From the NCBI GenBank assembly GCA_000308255.3, contig HG326665.1:61828-125827 (forward strand): DNA of 64,000 bases, given 5' to 3'. Of the stretch, positions 49,097 to 60,268 are shown piece by piece. Within the stretch, counting starts at the first letter, position 1. Each line of letters begins with the position of its first letter. The position numbers and the translations under genes are program-made. The DNA comes from Anaerococcus pacaensis 9403502. Lineage in GTDB: Bacteria; Bacillota; Clostridia; Tissierellales; Peptoniphilaceae. Under the pieces are notes generated by a model, which saw only the letters and a list, made by a program, of their open reading frames with translations, was not told the origin of the DNA and made no database searches.

Positions 49097-49693
49097 TCAA
49101 AAATTAAATTTTGTAATTAACCAATCAAAGCCCATGGCCATAGCCATTGAATATAAAAATAGTGAAGGCGGCTTACATAGTAATATGATGGTAACAAACT
49201 TCTTTAGGCTCATATTACCAAGTCCCGTTAGGTAACACAAAAAGTCATCTGGGGCTACTGGAAGTAGTATTGCTATTGCAAAAAACTTCTCATACTTATC
49301 TTCATCTAACTTACTTTTGTATTTGTTGTAAGTCTCCTCACCAACTATCTTTAGGACAACACTCTTGCCAAAAGTTCTAGATATCAGAAATACAATGATA
49401 GATCCTAGACATACAGAGATATAATTATAAATAAAGCCCCAAACTGGACCAAAAATTATCACTCCAAACACCAGTGTTGCTCCACCTGGAATAATCGGCA
49501 CCACTACTTGGATTATATTTACAATCATAAATATAATATACGACGCCGTGCCATAGGATAATATAAATTCTCTAAATGTATCTACTGAGTTAAAGAGACC
49601 CTTCTTGTATCCGAACCATCCAAGAGCGGTCAGTACCACCAAGACTATCAATGAGATTATGTTGTGAATATTTTTCTTTAAGAAGTTTTTCAT
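49097..49693 (-). CDS. TVP38/TMEM64 (VTT-domain) membrane protein, copy 1
   Basis: 198 residues. Same layout as its neighbour: VVPIIPGGATLVFGVIIFGPVWG, GSIIVFLISRTFGKSVV, AILLPVAPDDFLCYLTGLGNMSLKKF. GAAGGTATT before the ATG at 49693 is preferred to the frame start at 49729. The pair reads as a tandem duplication, well diverged (roughly 60% alike by eye). Confidence 0.87.
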   Translation of the reverse strand: MKNFLKKNIHNIISLIVLVVLTALGWFGYKKGLFNSVDTFREFILSYGTASYIIFMIVNIIQVVVPIIPGGATLVFGVIIFGPVWGFIYNYISVCLGSIIVFLISRTFGKSVVLKIVGEETYNKYKSKLDEDKYEKFFAIAILLPVAPDDFLCYLTGLGNMSLKKFVTIILLCKPPSLFLYSMAMAMGFDWLITKFNF

Positions 49694-50035
49694 AATACCT
49701 TCTTTGGTAGTTATTAGCAAATATCTCATAGTTATATAATAACTATGAATTTTAAATTTCTTATTAGCTAATTGTAAAATTTGTACTGTGTTATATACAA
49801 TAGTACGCCTATTTTATCTATACGTCAATTAATTATATTGATTATAATAAAATTAAAACAACATATGTCATAAATTAATAATTATAACCAATAAATTTCT
49901 ATCATTTGGTTTTTGTTATATAAAATGTAGATTTGAATCATTCTAGCCACATCTTATATTGTAGAATTTATTCGTAAATATACTATAGCATAACCGAAAC
50001 TCATCTTTAATAGATACCCAAAGAATTATTTATCA
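49694..50035. other. AT-rich intergenic region, no gene seen
   Basis: About 340 bp of very AT-rich DNA holding the 5' region of the VTT pair. TATAAT-like boxes are frequent but none with a convincing -35. No ORF with a ribosome site, tRNA or clear repeat was found; a decayed gene or IS remnant cannot be ruled out. Confidence 0.5.
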
Positions 50036-50068
50036 TAAAAAAGAGGCCTTAAAAATTTAAGACCTCAT
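50036..50068 (-). terminator. Terminator after the WrbA-like gene
   Basis: GAGGTCTTAAA pairs with TTTAAGGCCTC on the minus strand and runs into six T; 80 bp beyond the stop codon. Confidence 0.8.
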
Positions 50069-50148
50069 GACTAATTTGAATATTTAAAAGTTTAACAATT
50101 TGTAATACAGGATCTTTCATATCCTTAAGTAAATATCAAACAAAAATC

Positions 50149-50757
50149 TTATCCATTAATATATTTTGATGTAATTTCTAGTAATCTTCTAGTTTGATGT
50201 TCTATAGCTGGTTTCACATCTTCGACAATTTCATCATCATCGCCAGCTTGAGTAGCTGATACCCCGTATGGGTTTCCGCCTTGTTCAGTAATTGATGCAT
50301 CAGTATAGCCAGTTGGAACTACGATTGCACCCCAGTGCATAGCTGATGTGTGTATAGCTCTTATAGTTTCTTCTTGACCACCATTTTTATTTTTAGATGA
50401 TGAAAATGCAGTCACAAATTTGTTTACTAGCTTTCCTTCAGACCAAACTCCACCTAGTGAATCGAAATAGTCTTTCATTTGGCTAGCAACATTACCATAT
50501 CTAGTTGGGCTTAATATGATAACAGCATCTGCCCATGCCATATCCTCTGGTGTAGCTACCTTTATATCAGCGCTAGCTTTGATTGTTTTATCCCAAGGTG
50601 AACCTTCTCTTACGTCTTCTGTATCACGAAGTTCATTTACTTTAAGTAATCTTACATCTGCTCCATTTTTTACTGCTTCATCATAGGCATATTGAGCCAT
50701 TTTTAGGTTCACACCTGTTTGTGAGTAAAAAATAATTGCTAATTTAACTTTTTCCAT
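50149..50757 (-). CDS. WrbA-like flavodoxin / NAD(P)H:quinone oxidoreductase
   Basis: 202 residues. Flavodoxin fold: KVKLAIIFYSQTGVNLKMAQYAYDEA carries the FMN phosphate loop, and AVIILSPTRYGNVASQMKDYFDSLGGVW matches the WrbA PTRFGNM motif; SSSKNKNGGQEETIRAIHTSAMHWGAIVVP follows the family. Reduces quinones with two electrons. ATAGGAGATATA places the start at 50757. Confidence 0.9.
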   Translation of the reverse strand: MEKVKLAIIFYSQTGVNLKMAQYAYDEAVKNGADVRLLKVNELRDTEDVREGSPWDKTIKASADIKVATPEDMAWADAVIILSPTRYGNVASQMKDYFDSLGGVWSEGKLVNKFVTAFSSSKNKNGGQEETIRAIHTSAMHWGAIVVPTGYTDASITEQGGNPYGVSATQAGDDDEIVEDVKPAIEHQTRRLLEITSKYING

Positions 50758-50814
50758 TATATCTCCTATCATTCCTAATAAGTTTTGAGTATATATTTGC
50801 CTATTATTTGTTTT

Positions 50815-50842
50815 TAAAAAACTAGGATACGAAATCCTAGTT
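50815..50842 (-). terminator. leuS terminator, now separated from leuS
   Basis: AACTAGGAT/ATCCTAGTT (9 bp) with six T on the minus strand. No minus-strand gene ends here except leuS, whose stop is 760 bp away across the IS200 element. Confidence 0.75.
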
Positions 50843-50943
50843 CTTTATTGTCCACTTTAGTGAGTTGAACGAACGAATGTGAGTGAAACAAAAAACCACC
50901 TGCTATGCAGGTGGAGGAACTTAGCTTTAGCTTCAAGCCAAAA

Positions 50944-51000
50944 AATTCTCACTTGATATATAATTGTGATAACCACATGCACAATCAAACAAGGAGAATT
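50944..51000 (+). promoter_or_regulatory. Stem sequestering the tnpA ribosome site
   Basis: AATTCTC (50944-50950) pairs with GAGAATT (50994-51000), which includes the Shine-Dalgarno; an inner stem ATTGTG/CACAAT (50963-50985) supports it. Such 5' UTR folds are known to keep IS200 transposase low. Confidence 0.65.
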
Positions 51001-51002
51001 AA

Positions 51003-51473
51003 TTGGACAAGAATAGTTTATCACACACCAAATGGCGATGTAAATATCACGTAGTGTTTGCACCAAAATACAGAAGGCAAGTAATCTATGGAAAGCTAAA
51101 AAAAGATATAGGCCAAATACTTAGAGAACTGTGCCAACGAAAAGGAATCAATATAATAGAAGCTGAACTTTGTGTAGATCATGTTCATATGCTGATAGAA
51201 GTGCCACCGAAATATAGTATATCAGAAATAATGGGATACTTAAAAGGGAAAAGTTCATTAATAATCTTCGACCGCCATGCAAATTTAAAATATAAATATG
51301 GAAACAGACATTTCTGGTGCAGGGGTTACTATGTTGATACAGTAGGGCGAAATGAAAAAATGATAAAAGAATATATACAAAATCAATTGAAAGAAGATTA
51401 TTATACAGATCAAATAAGCTTGAAAGAATACTATGACCCGTTTACGGGTGAGTCAGTACCAAAAAGCAAATAA
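51003..51473 (+). CDS. tnpA: IS200-type Y1 transposase TnpA
   Basis: 156 residues, full length. HUH single-strand transposase: KWRCKYHVVFAPKYRRQVIYG start, HUH motif in CVDHVHMLIEVPP, and the catalytic Tyr in KMIKEYIQNQLKED. The FWCRGYYVDTVGRNE block is also typical of IS200. TTG start preceded by AAGGAGAATTAA. Looks intact, so the element may still be active. Confidence 0.93.
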   Translation: MDKNSLSHTKWRCKYHVVFAPKYRRQVIYGKLKKDIGQILRELCQRKGINIIEAELCVDHVHMLIEVPPKYSISEIMGYLKGKSSLIIFDRHANLKYKYGNRHFWCRGYYVDTVGRNEKMIKEYIQNQLKEDYYTDQISLKEYYDPFTGESVPKSK

Positions 51474-51599
51474 AAAACTGCTTAAGCAGTAGCTGTGTTA
51501 GTGGTGCATGTGGAGAATACTCGGAGCCCCAGTAGGGGCGTGCCGGTATTCGCGCCTTATAGGCGCTGTGGAAACTACCAGCTAAGCTGGTAGTTTTGA

Positions 51600-54032
51600 T
51601 TATCCCACAACAATATTTAAAATTTTGCCTGGGACATATATAATTTTTCTGATTTCTTTGCCTTCGATATGGCTAGATACATTATTATCAGCTTTTGCTG
51701 ATGCGATAGCATCTTCCTCAGTAGCATCAATTGCCATTAAGACTTTGCCACGCATCTTGCCGTTGATTTGAACTGGCATTTCAAATTCATCGAGTGTTAG
51801 CTTGTCTTCATCAAAGCTTGGCCAGCTAGTTTCATTTAGCATGCCATCGAAACCAGCCATTTCCCAAAGTTCTTCAGTCATGTGAGGAGCAAAAGGATTT
51901 AGAAGGGTGATATAGGTCTTAAATTCTTTTTTTGTAATAGAACCTTTCGCCTTCATCTCGTTTTGAAGTGTCATCAGTTGAGCTATTGCTGTATTAAATT
52001 TAAGGTTTTCTATATCTTCTGTTACCTTCTTGATTGATTGGTTTATAAGGACTTCAAGGTCTTTTGAGTATGAGTCGCCTTCTACTACAAGGTCAAAAAG
52101 GTTGTACACTCTTTCTAGATATTTGCGGACACCACGAACTCCCTCATCTGACCAAATTGCTGTTGACCCAAAGTCACCTATAAACATCTCATAGGTACGA
52201 AGTGTGTCTGCCCCATAGTCACGGATGATGTCATCAGGGTTTACTACATTGCCACGAGACTTACTCATCTTTTGATGGTCAGATCCTAGGATCATACCAT
52301 GGCTAGTTCTCTTTGCATATGGTTCTTTGGTTGGCACTATGCCAAGGTCATATAAAAACTTGTGCCAGAATCTTGAATAGAGCAAGTGAAGGGTAGTATG
52401 CTCCATACCCCCATTGTACCAATCAACTGGGCTATAGTAATCTAGAGCTTCTGAGCTCGCTAGTGCTCCGTTGTTGTGAGGATCCATATATCTTAGATAG
52501 TACCAGCTAGATCCTGCCCATTGTGGCATAGTGTCTGTTTCTCTAGTAGCAGGCTTGCCACAATGTGGACAGGTAGTATTTACGAATTCAGGGATTTCTG
52601 ATAATGGTGATTCACCTGTTGCTGTTGGCTCGTAACTTTCTACCTCAGGTAGTCTAAGTGGAAGATCAGCTTCATCTACTGGGACCCAACCACAGTCATC
52701 GCAGTAAACCATAGGGATTGGCTCACCCCAATATCTTTGGCGAGAAAATACCCAGTCGCGTAGTTTGAAGTTGGTTGTAGCTTCACCTAGTTTGTTTTCT
52801 TCTATATATTGGATAGCTTTGGCTTTAGCTTCTGTTGCACTAAGGCCATTTAGGAATTCTGAATTGATTGATGTGCCCTTATTTATATCTGTCACTGGAA
52901 GCTCTTCGTTATCTTCTGTTTCGTATACAGCAATGATTGACATATCAAATTTACTAGCAAATTCAAAGTCTCTGCTATCATGAGCAGGAACAGCCATGAT
53001 AGCACCTGTGCCATAGGTCATTAGTACGTAGTCAGATACCCAAATAGGAATTTCTTTGCCTGATAATGGATTTATAGCTGATATTCCATCAAGCATCACA
53101 CCAGTCTTATCTTTATTTAGCTCTGCTCTTTCAAAGTCTGATTTTTTGTTGGCTTCGTCTTGATAGTTTATTACTTCATCAAAATTAGTGATTTGGTCTT
53201 TAAATTCTTCTAACATTGGGTGTTCAGGTGAGATTACCATATAGGTTACACCAAAGATAGTATCGGGACGAGTAGTGTATACTTCTAGCTTGTAGTTACT
53301 ATCTTTAATAGCAAAGTCTACATTTGCCCCCTTGCTTCTACCAATCCAATTGATTTGCTGAGCCTTGATTCTATCTTCATAGTCTACTTCATCTAAATCA
53401 TCAATTAATCTGTCAGCATATTCTGTGATTTTTAACATCCATTGGTTTTTGTTTTTGTGAACTACTTCAGTCCCACATCTCTCACACTTGCCATCTACTA
53501 CTTCTTCGTTAGCAAGACCAACTTGGCAGTCTGGGCACCAGTTTACTGACATTTCTTTTTTATATGCTAGACCTTTTTTATATAACTGAATGAATATCCA
53601 TTGGGTCCATTTGTAGTAGTCTGGATCAGTAGTGTTTACTTCCCTGTCCCAGTCAAATGAAAATCCAATTGATTTTAGTTGGGCCTTAAAGTTATTGATG
53701 TTGTTTTCAGTTACAATTGCTGGGTGGATTTTATTTTTTATAGCATAGTTTTCTGTAGGCAAACCAAATGCATCCCAACCCATTGGGTAAATTACATTGT
53801 AGCCTTCTAGTCTTCTCTTTCTAGCTATTATGTCTAGGGCTGTGTATGGCCTTGGGTGGCCTACGTGTAGGCCTTGGCCAGATGGATATGGGAATTCTAC
53901 TAATGGGTAGAATTTCTTTTTGTCATGGTCTATTTCAGAGTGGAATGTTTTATTATCATCCCATACTTTTTGCCATTTTTTCTCAATAGCATTTGGGTTA
54001 TATTCTGGTGTTGTGGAGTTATATTCGCTCAT
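51600..54032 (-). CDS. leuS: Leucyl-tRNA synthetase
   Basis: 810 residues. Class I synthetase: HIGH form [21 protein letters not shown]1 editing domain ([13 protein letters not shown]), zinc region CDDCGWVPV and [33 protein letters not shown] exact ([13 protein letters not shown]), and a C-terminal anticodon domain ending [14 protein letters not shown]. Complete. Its natural terminator is displaced by an IS200 element right after the stop. Co-directional with asnS, 8 bp apart. Confidence 0.98.
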   Translation of the reverse strand: MSEYNSTTPEYNPNAIEKKWQKVWDDNKTFHSEIDHDKKKFYPLVEFPYPSGQGLHVGHPRPYTALDIIARKRRLEGYNVIYPMGWDAFGLPTENYAIKNKIHPAIVTENNINNFKAQLKSIGFSFDWDREVNTTDPDYYKWTQWIFIQLYKKGLAYKKEMSVNWCPDCQVGLANEEVVDGKCERCGTEVVHKNKNQWMLKITEYADRLIDDLDEVDYEDRIKAQQINWIGRSKGANVDFAIKDSNYKLEVYTTRPDTIFGVTYMVISPEHPMLEEFKDQITNFDEVINYQDEANKKSDFERAELNKDKTGVMLDGISAINPLSGKEIPIWVSDYVLMTYGTGAIMAVPAHDSRDFEFASKFDMSIIAVYETEDNEELPVTDINKGTSINSEFLNGLSATEAKAKAIQYIEENKLGEATTNFKLRDWVFSRQRYWGEPIPMVYCDDCGWVPVDEADLPLRLPEVESYEPTATGESPLSEIPEFVNTTCPHCGKPATRETDTMPQWAGSSWYYLRYMDPHNNGALASSEALDYYSPVDWYNGGMEHTTLHLLYSRFWHKFLYDLGIVPTKEPYAKRTSHGMILGSDHQKMSKSRGNVVNPDDIIRDYGADTLRTYEMFIGDFGSTAIWSDEGVRGVRKYLERVYNLFDLVVEGDSYSKDLEVLINQSIKKVTEDIENLKFNTAIAQLMTLQNEMKAKGSITKKEFKTYITLLNPFAPHMTEELWEMAGFDGMLNETSWPSFDEDKLTLDEFEMPVQINGKMRGKVLMAIDATEEDAIASAKADNNVSSHIEGKEIRKIIYVPGKILNIVVG

Positions 54033-54040
54033 CTTCTCTC

Positions 54041-55429
54041 CTAGTTCTTTTCACTAAAGGCATTTACATATCTTGGGTAAGGGATGACGTCACGGATGTT
54101 TTTCATGCCAGTCACATACATAACTGCACGTTCAAATCCTAGGCCAAATCCAGAGTGGACTACAGTACCAAAACGACGTAGGTCTAGGTAGTTTTGGTAT
54201 TCTTCTTCTGGGAGGTTGTTATCTGCTAGAGATTTTAGTAGCTCATCTAGGTCTTCTTCCCTTTGAGAACCCCCGATTAATTCACCTACCCCAGGCACAA
54301 GCATATCAAAAGCTGCTACTGTTTTACCATCTGCATTTCTCTTCATATAAAATGCCTTGATATCTTTTGGATAGTCGGTTACAAATACTGGTCCATCTAC
54401 GATTACTTCAGATAGGTAGCGTTCGTGTTCTGTTTGTAAATCCATGCCCCATTCTACAGGGAATTCGAATTTTTCTCCAGAATTTTGTAGTTTTTCAATT
54501 GCATCAGTATAAGTAATGCGAGCAAATTCTGCATTGCGTACCTTATCAAGTCTTTCAAATAAGCCTTCATCTATGAATCTATTGAAAAAATCCATTTCAT
54601 CTGGGTTATTTTCTAGTAGGTAATCTATTACATATTTGATCATAGCTTCAGCTACATCCATAGCGCCGTTGTAATCAGTGAAGGCCATTTCTGGTTCTAG
54701 CATCCAGAATTCTGCTGCGTGTCTTGGGGTATTTGATACTTCTGCCCTAAAGGTAGGTCCAAAGGTATATACATCACCAAAGGCAAGAGCAAAGTCTTCT
54801 GCTTCTAATTGACCAGATACAGTAAGGTTTGAGTTTGCTCCAAAGAAGTCTTTAGAATAGTCAACTGCTCCTTCTTCAGTAAGAGGCACATTTAATGGGT
54901 CAATGGTTGTTACACCAAACATTTCCCCAGCCCCCTCTGCATCAGATCCTGTGATGATAGGTGGATGGATATAAAGAAATCCATTTTTGATAAAGAATTC
55001 ATGTAGGGCAAATGCTAGGGCACTTCTTACCCTAAATACCGCCCTATAAGTATTTGTACGAGGGCGAAGGTGTGGAATAGTTCTCATGAATTCAAGAGTT
55101 TGACGTTGTTTTTGGATAGGGAATTTGTCAGAAGATTCACCTAAAACTTTTACATCAGATGCTTGGATTTCAAATGGTGTCTTCTCATTGCCAGTAGCGA
55201 CTAGCTTACCTGTTACTTCTAGTGAAGTAGATAAGTGTTGGTGGCCGAGCTCTTCATAATTTGGCGCATCAGTTGAAACTACGATTTGAAGGTTCTTAAA
55301 GGTAGAGCCATCGTTTAGCTCGATAAAACCAACGTTTTTACCAAATCTTGAGTTTCTTATCCAACCATTTACTGTAACTTCCGTATCCACATACTGGTCA
55401 ACATCTTTTAAAATTTTACTAATCTTCAT
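54041..55429 (-). CDS. asnS: Asparaginyl-tRNA synthetase
   Basis: 462 residues. N-terminal OB anticodon-binding domain ([25 protein letters not shown]), then class II core: [65 protein letters not shown] (motif 2) and [27 protein letters not shown] (motif 3). The [18 protein letters not shown] wording fits AsnRS rather than AspRS. The start overlaps the end of rarA by 11 bp. Confidence 0.97.
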   Translation of the reverse strand: MKISKILKDVDQYVDTEVTVNGWIRNSRFGKNVGFIELNDGSTFKNLQIVVSTDAPNYEELGHQHLSTSLEVTGKLVATGNEKTPFEIQASDVKVLGESSDKFPIQKQRQTLEFMRTIPHLRPRTNTYRAVFRVRSALAFALHEFFIKNGFLYIHPPIITGSDAEGAGEMFGVTTIDPLNVPLTEEGAVDYSKDFFGANSNLTVSGQLEAEDFALAFGDVYTFGPTFRAEVSNTPRHAAEFWMLEPEMAFTDYNGAMDVAEAMIKYVIDYLLENNPDEMDFFNRFIDEGLFERLDKVRNAEFARITYTDAIEKLQNSGEKFEFPVEWGMDLQTEHERYLSEVIVDGPVFVTDYPKDIKAFYMKRNADGKTVAAFDMLVPGVGELIGGSQREEDLDELLKSLADNNLPEEEYQNYLDLRRFGTVVHSGFGLGFERAVMYVTGMKNIRDVIPYPRYVNAFSEKN

Positions 55430-56738
55430 AATTTCCTTCCTTTACACTATCTAGTCTTTCATTCATTATCTTTTCATAGCCAACCATCTTGGGCTCATAG
55501 AACGTCTCACCTACAAAATCATCTGGCAGATAATCTTGCTCTACATATCCACCATACTCGTGTGGATAGAGATATGTGTCATGGATGAGATTTTTGCTAC
55601 CCTCATAGTGGGCATCTTTTAGTTTGTTTGGTACGTCCTTATCGGCATTACTTGCCACAAAGTCCATGGCTTTTTGGATTGCCATATAAGTACTATTGCT
55701 CTTAGGAGCCATAGCCAAGTAAGCTACAGTTTGGGCAAGTATTAGCTTTGCCTCAGGCATCCCTACTGTATTTATAGCATCAAAGGTTGCTTGAGCAAGG
55801 ATTAGGGCCTGTGGGTCTGCATTTGATATATCTTCTGATGCAAATATAATCATTCGACGGGCAATGAATTTGATATCCTCGCCACTAGCTAGCATTTTTG
55901 CCAGATAATATATGGCAGCATTCACATCAGAGCCTCTCATCGATTTGATAAAGGCTGATATGGTATCATAATGCCTGTCACCCTTTTTGTCATAGATAGC
56001 TATCTTTTTTTGTATAGAATTTTCTATAGTTTCTTTACCTATTGATATTTTACCATCTTTCTCATCTTCTGAAAATACGGCTATTTCTAGGGCGTTTAAG
56101 AGCGCCCTACTATCACCATTTGAATACTTGATAAGAGTTTTTCTAGCATCATCACTTATAACAATATTTTTTTCCTTAAATACCCTATCTTTAGTAATGG
56201 CCATATCTATTAGCCTATCCAAATCATCATTTGTAAGGGCCTTTAGCTCAAAGACATACATCCTCGATATGAGAGCCTTGTTGACTTCAAAATACGGATT
56301 TTCGGTAGTAGCTCCAATTAGGATAATCGTGCTATCTTCTACATACGGTAATAGAAAATCTTGCTGACTTTTATTAAACCTGTGAATTTCATCTATAAAA
56401 AGTATGGTCTTTTTATTTTGATACTTTAGATTATCTTTGGCTATCTCTATTTTGTTTCGAACATCAGCTATCCCGCTTGATACTGCTGATAATTCTAAAA
56501 ATTCCATATTTGTTGTCTTTGAAATAATCTTTGCTAAAGTAGTTTTTCCTACTCCTGGTGGTCCGTATAAGACCATAGAATATATCCTATCAGCCTTGAT
56601 CATACGGTTGATGATCCTCCCATCTGCTACCAAGTGAGCTTGACCTATATACTCATCTAGGGTCTCTGGCCTTAGCCTATCAGCTAAGGGCGCTGATTTT
56701 TCTAATTGTCTTTGCTTATTTAGTTCAAATAAATCCAT
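55419..56738 (-). CDS. rarA: Replication-associated recombination protein A (AAA+ ATPase)
   Basis: 439 residues. [21 protein letters not shown] start, Walker [15 protein letters not shown], Walker [16 protein letters not shown], sensor 1 [19 protein letters not shown], and the RarA C-terminal oligomerisation domain ([21 protein letters not shown]). Acts at stalled forks. TAAGAGGTTTAA ribosome site. Confidence 0.95.
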   Translation of the reverse strand: MDLFELNKQRQLEKSAPLADRLRPETLDEYIGQAHLVADGRIINRMIKADRIYSMVLYGPPGVGKTTLAKIISKTTNMEFLELSAVSSGIADVRNKIEIAKDNLKYQNKKTILFIDEIHRFNKSQQDFLLPYVEDSTIILIGATTENPYFEVNKALISRMYVFELKALTNDDLDRLIDMAITKDRVFKEKNIVISDDARKTLIKYSNGDSRALLNALEIAVFSEDEKDGKISIGKETIENSIQKKIAIYDKKGDRHYDTISAFIKSMRGSDVNAAIYYLAKMLASGEDIKFIARRMIIFASEDISNADPQALILAQATFDAINTVGMPEAKLILAQTVAYLAMAPKSNSTYMAIQKAMDFVASNADKDVPNKLKDAHYEGSKNLIHDTYLYPHEYGGYVEQDYLPDDFVGETFYEPKMVGYEKIMNERLDSVKEGNYED

Positions 56739-56763
56739 TTAAACCTCTTATGTAAAAAAGATG

Positions 56764-57231
56764 CTAGTTACTAGCATCCTCTTTTTCTCTTAAGTTTAAT
56801 ATTTCATCATAAAACGAATCGACATCTTTAAATTCTCTATAGACTGATGCAAAGCGCACATATGCTACTGGGTCGAGCTCTTTTAGCTCATCCATGACTA
56901 GCTCGCCTATATGAACAGATGTAACTTCTTTTTTGCCTGTATGGTTTATTTTAATTTCCACATTCCTAGCGACTTGCTCTATTTGATCCATAGACACGGG
57001 TCTTTTTTGACAGCTCTTTACGACCCCACTTATGATCTTTGATGGGTTGAAGGATTCGCGTGTGTCATCTTTTTTTACTACCATGATAGTAGTATCTTCA
57101 TATCTCTCATAGGTAGAAAAACGCCTCTCACAATCCTCGCAAAGCCTTCTACGTCTGATTGCTGTGTCATCTTCTGTGGCTCTAGAGTCTAGTACACGTG
57201 TATTATTTGAATGACAATACGGGCATTTCAT
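56764..57231 (-). CDS. nrdR: Transcriptional repressor NrdR
   Basis: 155 residues. N-terminal zinc ribbon MKCPYCHSNNTRVLDSRATEDDTAIRRRRLCEDCERRFSTYE (CxxC and CxxC) and an ATP-cone domain (VVKKDDTRESFNPSKIISGVVKSCQKRPVS). Represses ribonucleotide reductase genes in response to dATP. It follows ftsZ by one base, so is probably in the division-cluster transcript. Confidence 0.96.
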   Translation of the reverse strand: MKCPYCHSNNTRVLDSRATEDDTAIRRRRLCEDCERRFSTYERYEDTTIMVVKKDDTRESFNPSKIISGVVKSCQKRPVSMDQIEQVARNVEIKINHTGKKEVTSVHIGELVMDELKELDPVAYVRFASVYREFKDVDSFYDEILNLREKEDASN

Positions 57232-57232
57232 A

Positions 57233-58339
57233 TTACTTTAAGAAGTCTGGCAAATCTATATCGTCAAATGGATTCTTGTTAGCTTTTCTTTCAGTATTAG
57301 CTCTATTTTCACGAGTTGGAGCGTCAAATTCTTGACGAGAATTTCTCGAAATAGGTGCTTCTTCTCTACGAGCTGGTCTACCTTGGTTGTCAAAACCTGT
57401 AGCAATGACGGTAATCTTGATTTCATCACCAAGAGTTTCATCACTACCTACACCAAAGATGATGTTTGCATCTGAATCGATGTTATCGCGAATTAATTCA
57501 GCTGCTTCGTTAGCCTCCATTAGACCAACTTCTGCTGCCGTTACATTTAATAGAACAGCCTTAGCACCTTCAATGCTTGTTTCAAGAAGTGGTGAGTTGA
57601 TAGCAGCTTTTGCAGCATCAACAGCTCTGTTTTCACCTGAAGCACGACCGATACCCATGTGAGCAATACCTTGGTCGCTCATGATAGATTCAACGTCCGC
57701 AAAGTCAAGGTTGATTACATTTGGTACTGCGATTAGTTCAGATATACCACTTACAGCATCCATGAGAATCTGGTCAGCAAGTTTAAATGCATCTACCATA
57801 GATGTTCTTTTTTCTACGATTTGTAGTAGTCTATCATTTGGAATAGTAATAAGTGTATCTACGCTGTCTTTTAGGTTTTCAATTCCACCTTCAGCTTGAG
57901 ATTGTCTTTTTCGACCTTCAAATGTAAATGGCTTTGTAACCACACCTACTGTAAGGATGTCCATGTCTTTTGCAACTCTTGCAACAACTGGAGCAGCACC
58001 TGTACCAGTACCACCACCCATACCAGCTGTGATAAATACCATATCAGAGCCTTTTAGGACTTCTGTGATTTCGTTTTTTGATTCTTCTGCTGCTTTTTCA
58101 CCAACTTCTGGATTGGCACCAGCACCTAGACCACGGGTAAGTTTTTCCCCAATTTGTAGTTTGTAATCTGCATTTGATTCTTGTAGAGTTTGTAAATCTG
58201 TATTTACTGCTACAAATTCAACTCCAGATAGTCCATTTTCTCTCATTCGGCTGATAGCATTGTTACCACCGCCACCAACTCCTATGACTTTGATCTTAGC
58301 TAAAGAGTTGTTTTCTGTTTCCATATTAATGTTTGCCAT
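57233..58339 (-). CDS. ftsZ: Cell division protein FtsZ
   Basis: 368 residues. Tubulin-like GTPase: [37 protein letters not shown] (the signature), synergy loop with IPNDRLL, and a C-terminal conserved peptide IDLPDFLK for membrane-anchor binding. Forms the Z ring. GGGGGAAAGT ribosome site. ftsA is not next to it. Confidence 0.98.
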   Translation of the reverse strand: MANINMETENNSLAKIKVIGVGGGGNNAISRMRENGLSGVEFVAVNTDLQTLQESNADYKLQIGEKLTRGLGAGANPEVGEKAAEESKNEITEVLKGSDMVFITAGMGGGTGTGAAPVVARVAKDMDILTVGVVTKPFTFEGRKRQSQAEGGIENLKDSVDTLITIPNDRLLQIVEKRTSMVDAFKLADQILMDAVSGISELIAVPNVINLDFADVESIMSDQGIAHMGIGRASGENRAVDAAKAAINSPLLETSIEGAKAVLLNVTAAEVGLMEANEAAELIRDNIDSDANIIFGVGSDETLGDEIKITVIATGFDNQGRPARREEAPISRNSRQEFDAPTRENRANTERKANKNPFDDIDLPDFLK

Positions 58340-58359
58340 ACTTTCCCCCGTGTTACGTT

Positions 58360-59184
58360 TTAATTATTTAAATTCTCACTAAATGATGCTACTTCTACCT
58401 TGACTACTGGGTCTTTTCCATTGTCAAGATCGATTTGTTTGGCTGTCACGCCCTTTACTTTGATATCATTTAGGATTTTATCAAGTATATTCAACTTGTA
58501 GTTGATGTTATTCAAGTCACCGAATTTTACATCTATATCATCTATAATTATACCAATATCAGCTTTATTTTCCAAATTTAATTGTTTTAGCTCTTTAAAA
58601 TACGAAAATTCTTGTATAGCTAGTATGAATTTCATACTAGCTTCGCTGGCTGTAAAGTTTTCACCTGGCGCTTTTCGAAGGCTTGCCCCAGTGATTTCAA
58701 TCAAATCATCAGTTGTCATATCTTCATCAGCTAGGTACTTGCCATTGTTGCTTATGATATAGCTTTCCCCATCATCCCACTGATAAAAAAGTGGATAGTT
58801 TTCAGTAATTTTTACATTTATTAAATTTGGAAATACCTTTTTTATTTTTACATTATCGACATACTTTATTTGTTTTATATCATCCTCATAGGCTTCTGGA
58901 TTGTAGGTTACGATATTTTGTCCGATTGGATTTCTAAGTTGACCTATGATTTCAGTATCGGTTACCTTGTTGTTACCAGATACGTATATCTCAGATATTT
59001 GCATATACGGATGTGAATATAGGTTAAAAATAATAATACCTAGTGTAAGTAGGATAAGAAATGCTACAAAAAGTTTGGAAAATAGCTTTTTACCAGCTTC
59101 CTTGCTATGTTTTTTTGCAACATACGACTTGTTTAAAGTCTTACCATCTTTTTTTACATATCTATCGTCATTAGTATTTGCCAT
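58360..59184 (-). CDS. ftsQ: Cell division protein FtsQ/DivIB
   Basis: 274 residues. Basic cytoplasmic start, one membrane helix ([24 protein letters not shown]), a POTRA domain directly after ([23 protein letters not shown]) and the FtsQ beta domain ([35 protein letters not shown]). Links FtsL/DivIC to the divisome. Only a weak ribosome site, 1 bp after murG, so likely coupled. Confidence 0.93.
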   Translation of the reverse strand: MANTNDDRYVKKDGKTLNKSYVAKKHSKEAGKKLFSKLFVAFLILLTLGIIIFNLYSHPYMQISEIYVSGNNKVTDTEIIGQLRNPIGQNIVTYNPEAYEDDIKQIKYVDNVKIKKVFPNLINVKITENYPLFYQWDDGESYIISNNGKYLADEDMTTDDLIEITGASLRKAPGENFTASEASMKFILAIQEFSYFKELKQLNLENKADIGIIIDDIDVKFGDLNNINYKLNILDKILNDIKVKGVTAKQIDLDNGKDPVVKVEVASFSENLNN

Positions 59185-59185
59185 A

Positions 59186-60268
59186 TTATTTAGTTAGATC
59201 AAGTACTAGCTCGAGTATTTTTTCAGATGCATTATTATCAGCGAGCTTCTTACTTGCCTCTCCCATCTCTTTCATTTTTTCACTATCTTTTATAATACTA
59301 ATTATATTATCATAAAGCACATCTGCAGAAAGATCTTTTTCTAGTATCATAAGCGAAGCTTTGTTTTTTACATAGGTCTCTGCATTGTATTGCTGGTGGT
59401 TTTCTGTAGTGTAGGCCTTTGGTATAAGTATAGATGGTTTGCCAACAGCAGATATTTCAGCTAGGCTCATAGCCCCACTTGATGCTATGACTAGGTCACT
59501 TACAGCATAAAATAAGTCAATATTATCAATATAAGCAAATGTCTTAAGATACATGTTTGATGGAGTCTCTTCGATAAACTTATCATAGTGGTTTTTACCA
59601 GTTTGATGTAAGAGATAAAATGACCCATCAAGTCTATCTGCCATCTCTGATACAGTCTTATTCATAGATACAGATCCATTTGAACCACCAAATGAAAATA
59701 CTACAGGTATGTCTTTATCAATACCAAGTTCATTTAAATCTGAAATATTATATTCATTAGTAAAATTAGTCCTCACAGGATTGCCTGTAACTACTATATT
59801 TTCCTTGTATTTGAAATGGTCTTTAGCTTCCTTATATGAAATGCAGACCTTATCAACCTTGTTAGATAAGAATTTGCTAGTGAAACCTGGGTATGAATTA
59901 GATTCGTGGATGAGGGTTGGAATCTTAAAATGAGCTGCTTGGTATAAGATTGGCCCACAGACATAGCCACCAGTGCCGATTGCAATATCCGGCTTAAAAT
60001 CTTTTATGATTTTCTTGGCTTGATTAAAACCCTTCATATTTGCAATAAAGGACTTAAACATACGCTTACTAATCTTACGAGGTATGCCCATACCTTCTAT
60101 TGAGCGAAATTCGTAGCCATATTTATTAGCTATCCTCTCCTCGGGACCACCCTTTATGCCTACATAAAGTATCTCACAGTCACCTATATTTTCTTGTAAT
60201 TTCTGAGCAATGGCTATGGCTGGATATATATGGCCACCCGTTCCACCACCTGAAATAATTACTTTCAT
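59186..60268 (-). CDS. murG: UDP-GlcNAc:lipid I GlcNAc transferase
   Basis: 360 residues. GT-B enzyme making lipid II at the inner membrane face. MKVIISGGGTGGHIYPAIAIA start, KPDIAIGTGGYVCGPILYQA, VVFSFGGSNGSVSMNKTV, and IASSGAMSLAEISAVGKPSILIPKAYTTENHQQYNA near the end. ATGA overlap with murD. Confidence 0.97.
   Translation of the reverse strand: MKVIISGGGTGGHIYPAIAIAQKLQENIGDCEILYVGIKGGPEERIANKYGYEFRSIEGMGIPRKISKRMFKSFIANMKGFNQAKKIIKDFKPDIAIGTGGYVCGPILYQAAHFKIPTLIHESNSYPGFTSKFLSNKVDKVCISYKEAKDHFKYKENIVVTGNPVRTNFTNEYNISDLNELGIDKDIPVVFSFGGSNGSVSMNKTVSEMADRLDGSFYLLHQTGKNHYDKFIEETPSNMYLKTFAYIDNIDLFYAVSDLVIASSGAMSLAEISAVGKPSILIPKAYTTENHQQYNAETYVKNKASLMILEKDLSADVLYDNIISIIKDSEKMKEMGEASKKLADNNASEKILELVLDLTK

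Larger units (their letters stand above)
50845..51599 (+). mobile_element. IS200/IS605-family insertion sequence (tnpA only)
   Basis: Single tnpA flanked by subterminal hairpins as in IS200: left CCACCTGC/GCAGGTGG (50896-50914) and right CTACCAGCT/AGCTGGTAG (51575-51593), no terminal inverted repeats and no tnpB. The right end abuts the leuS stop codon; the left end lies somewhere in 50843-50895. Further perfect small hairpins are at 51477-51492, 51528-51541 and 51552-51566. Confidence 0.85.

Noticed and set aside
50815-50842. Hairpin as the left end of the IS200 element
   Set aside because: It has an intrinsic-terminator T-run on the minus strand, and a better IS200-type hairpin is at 50896-50914.
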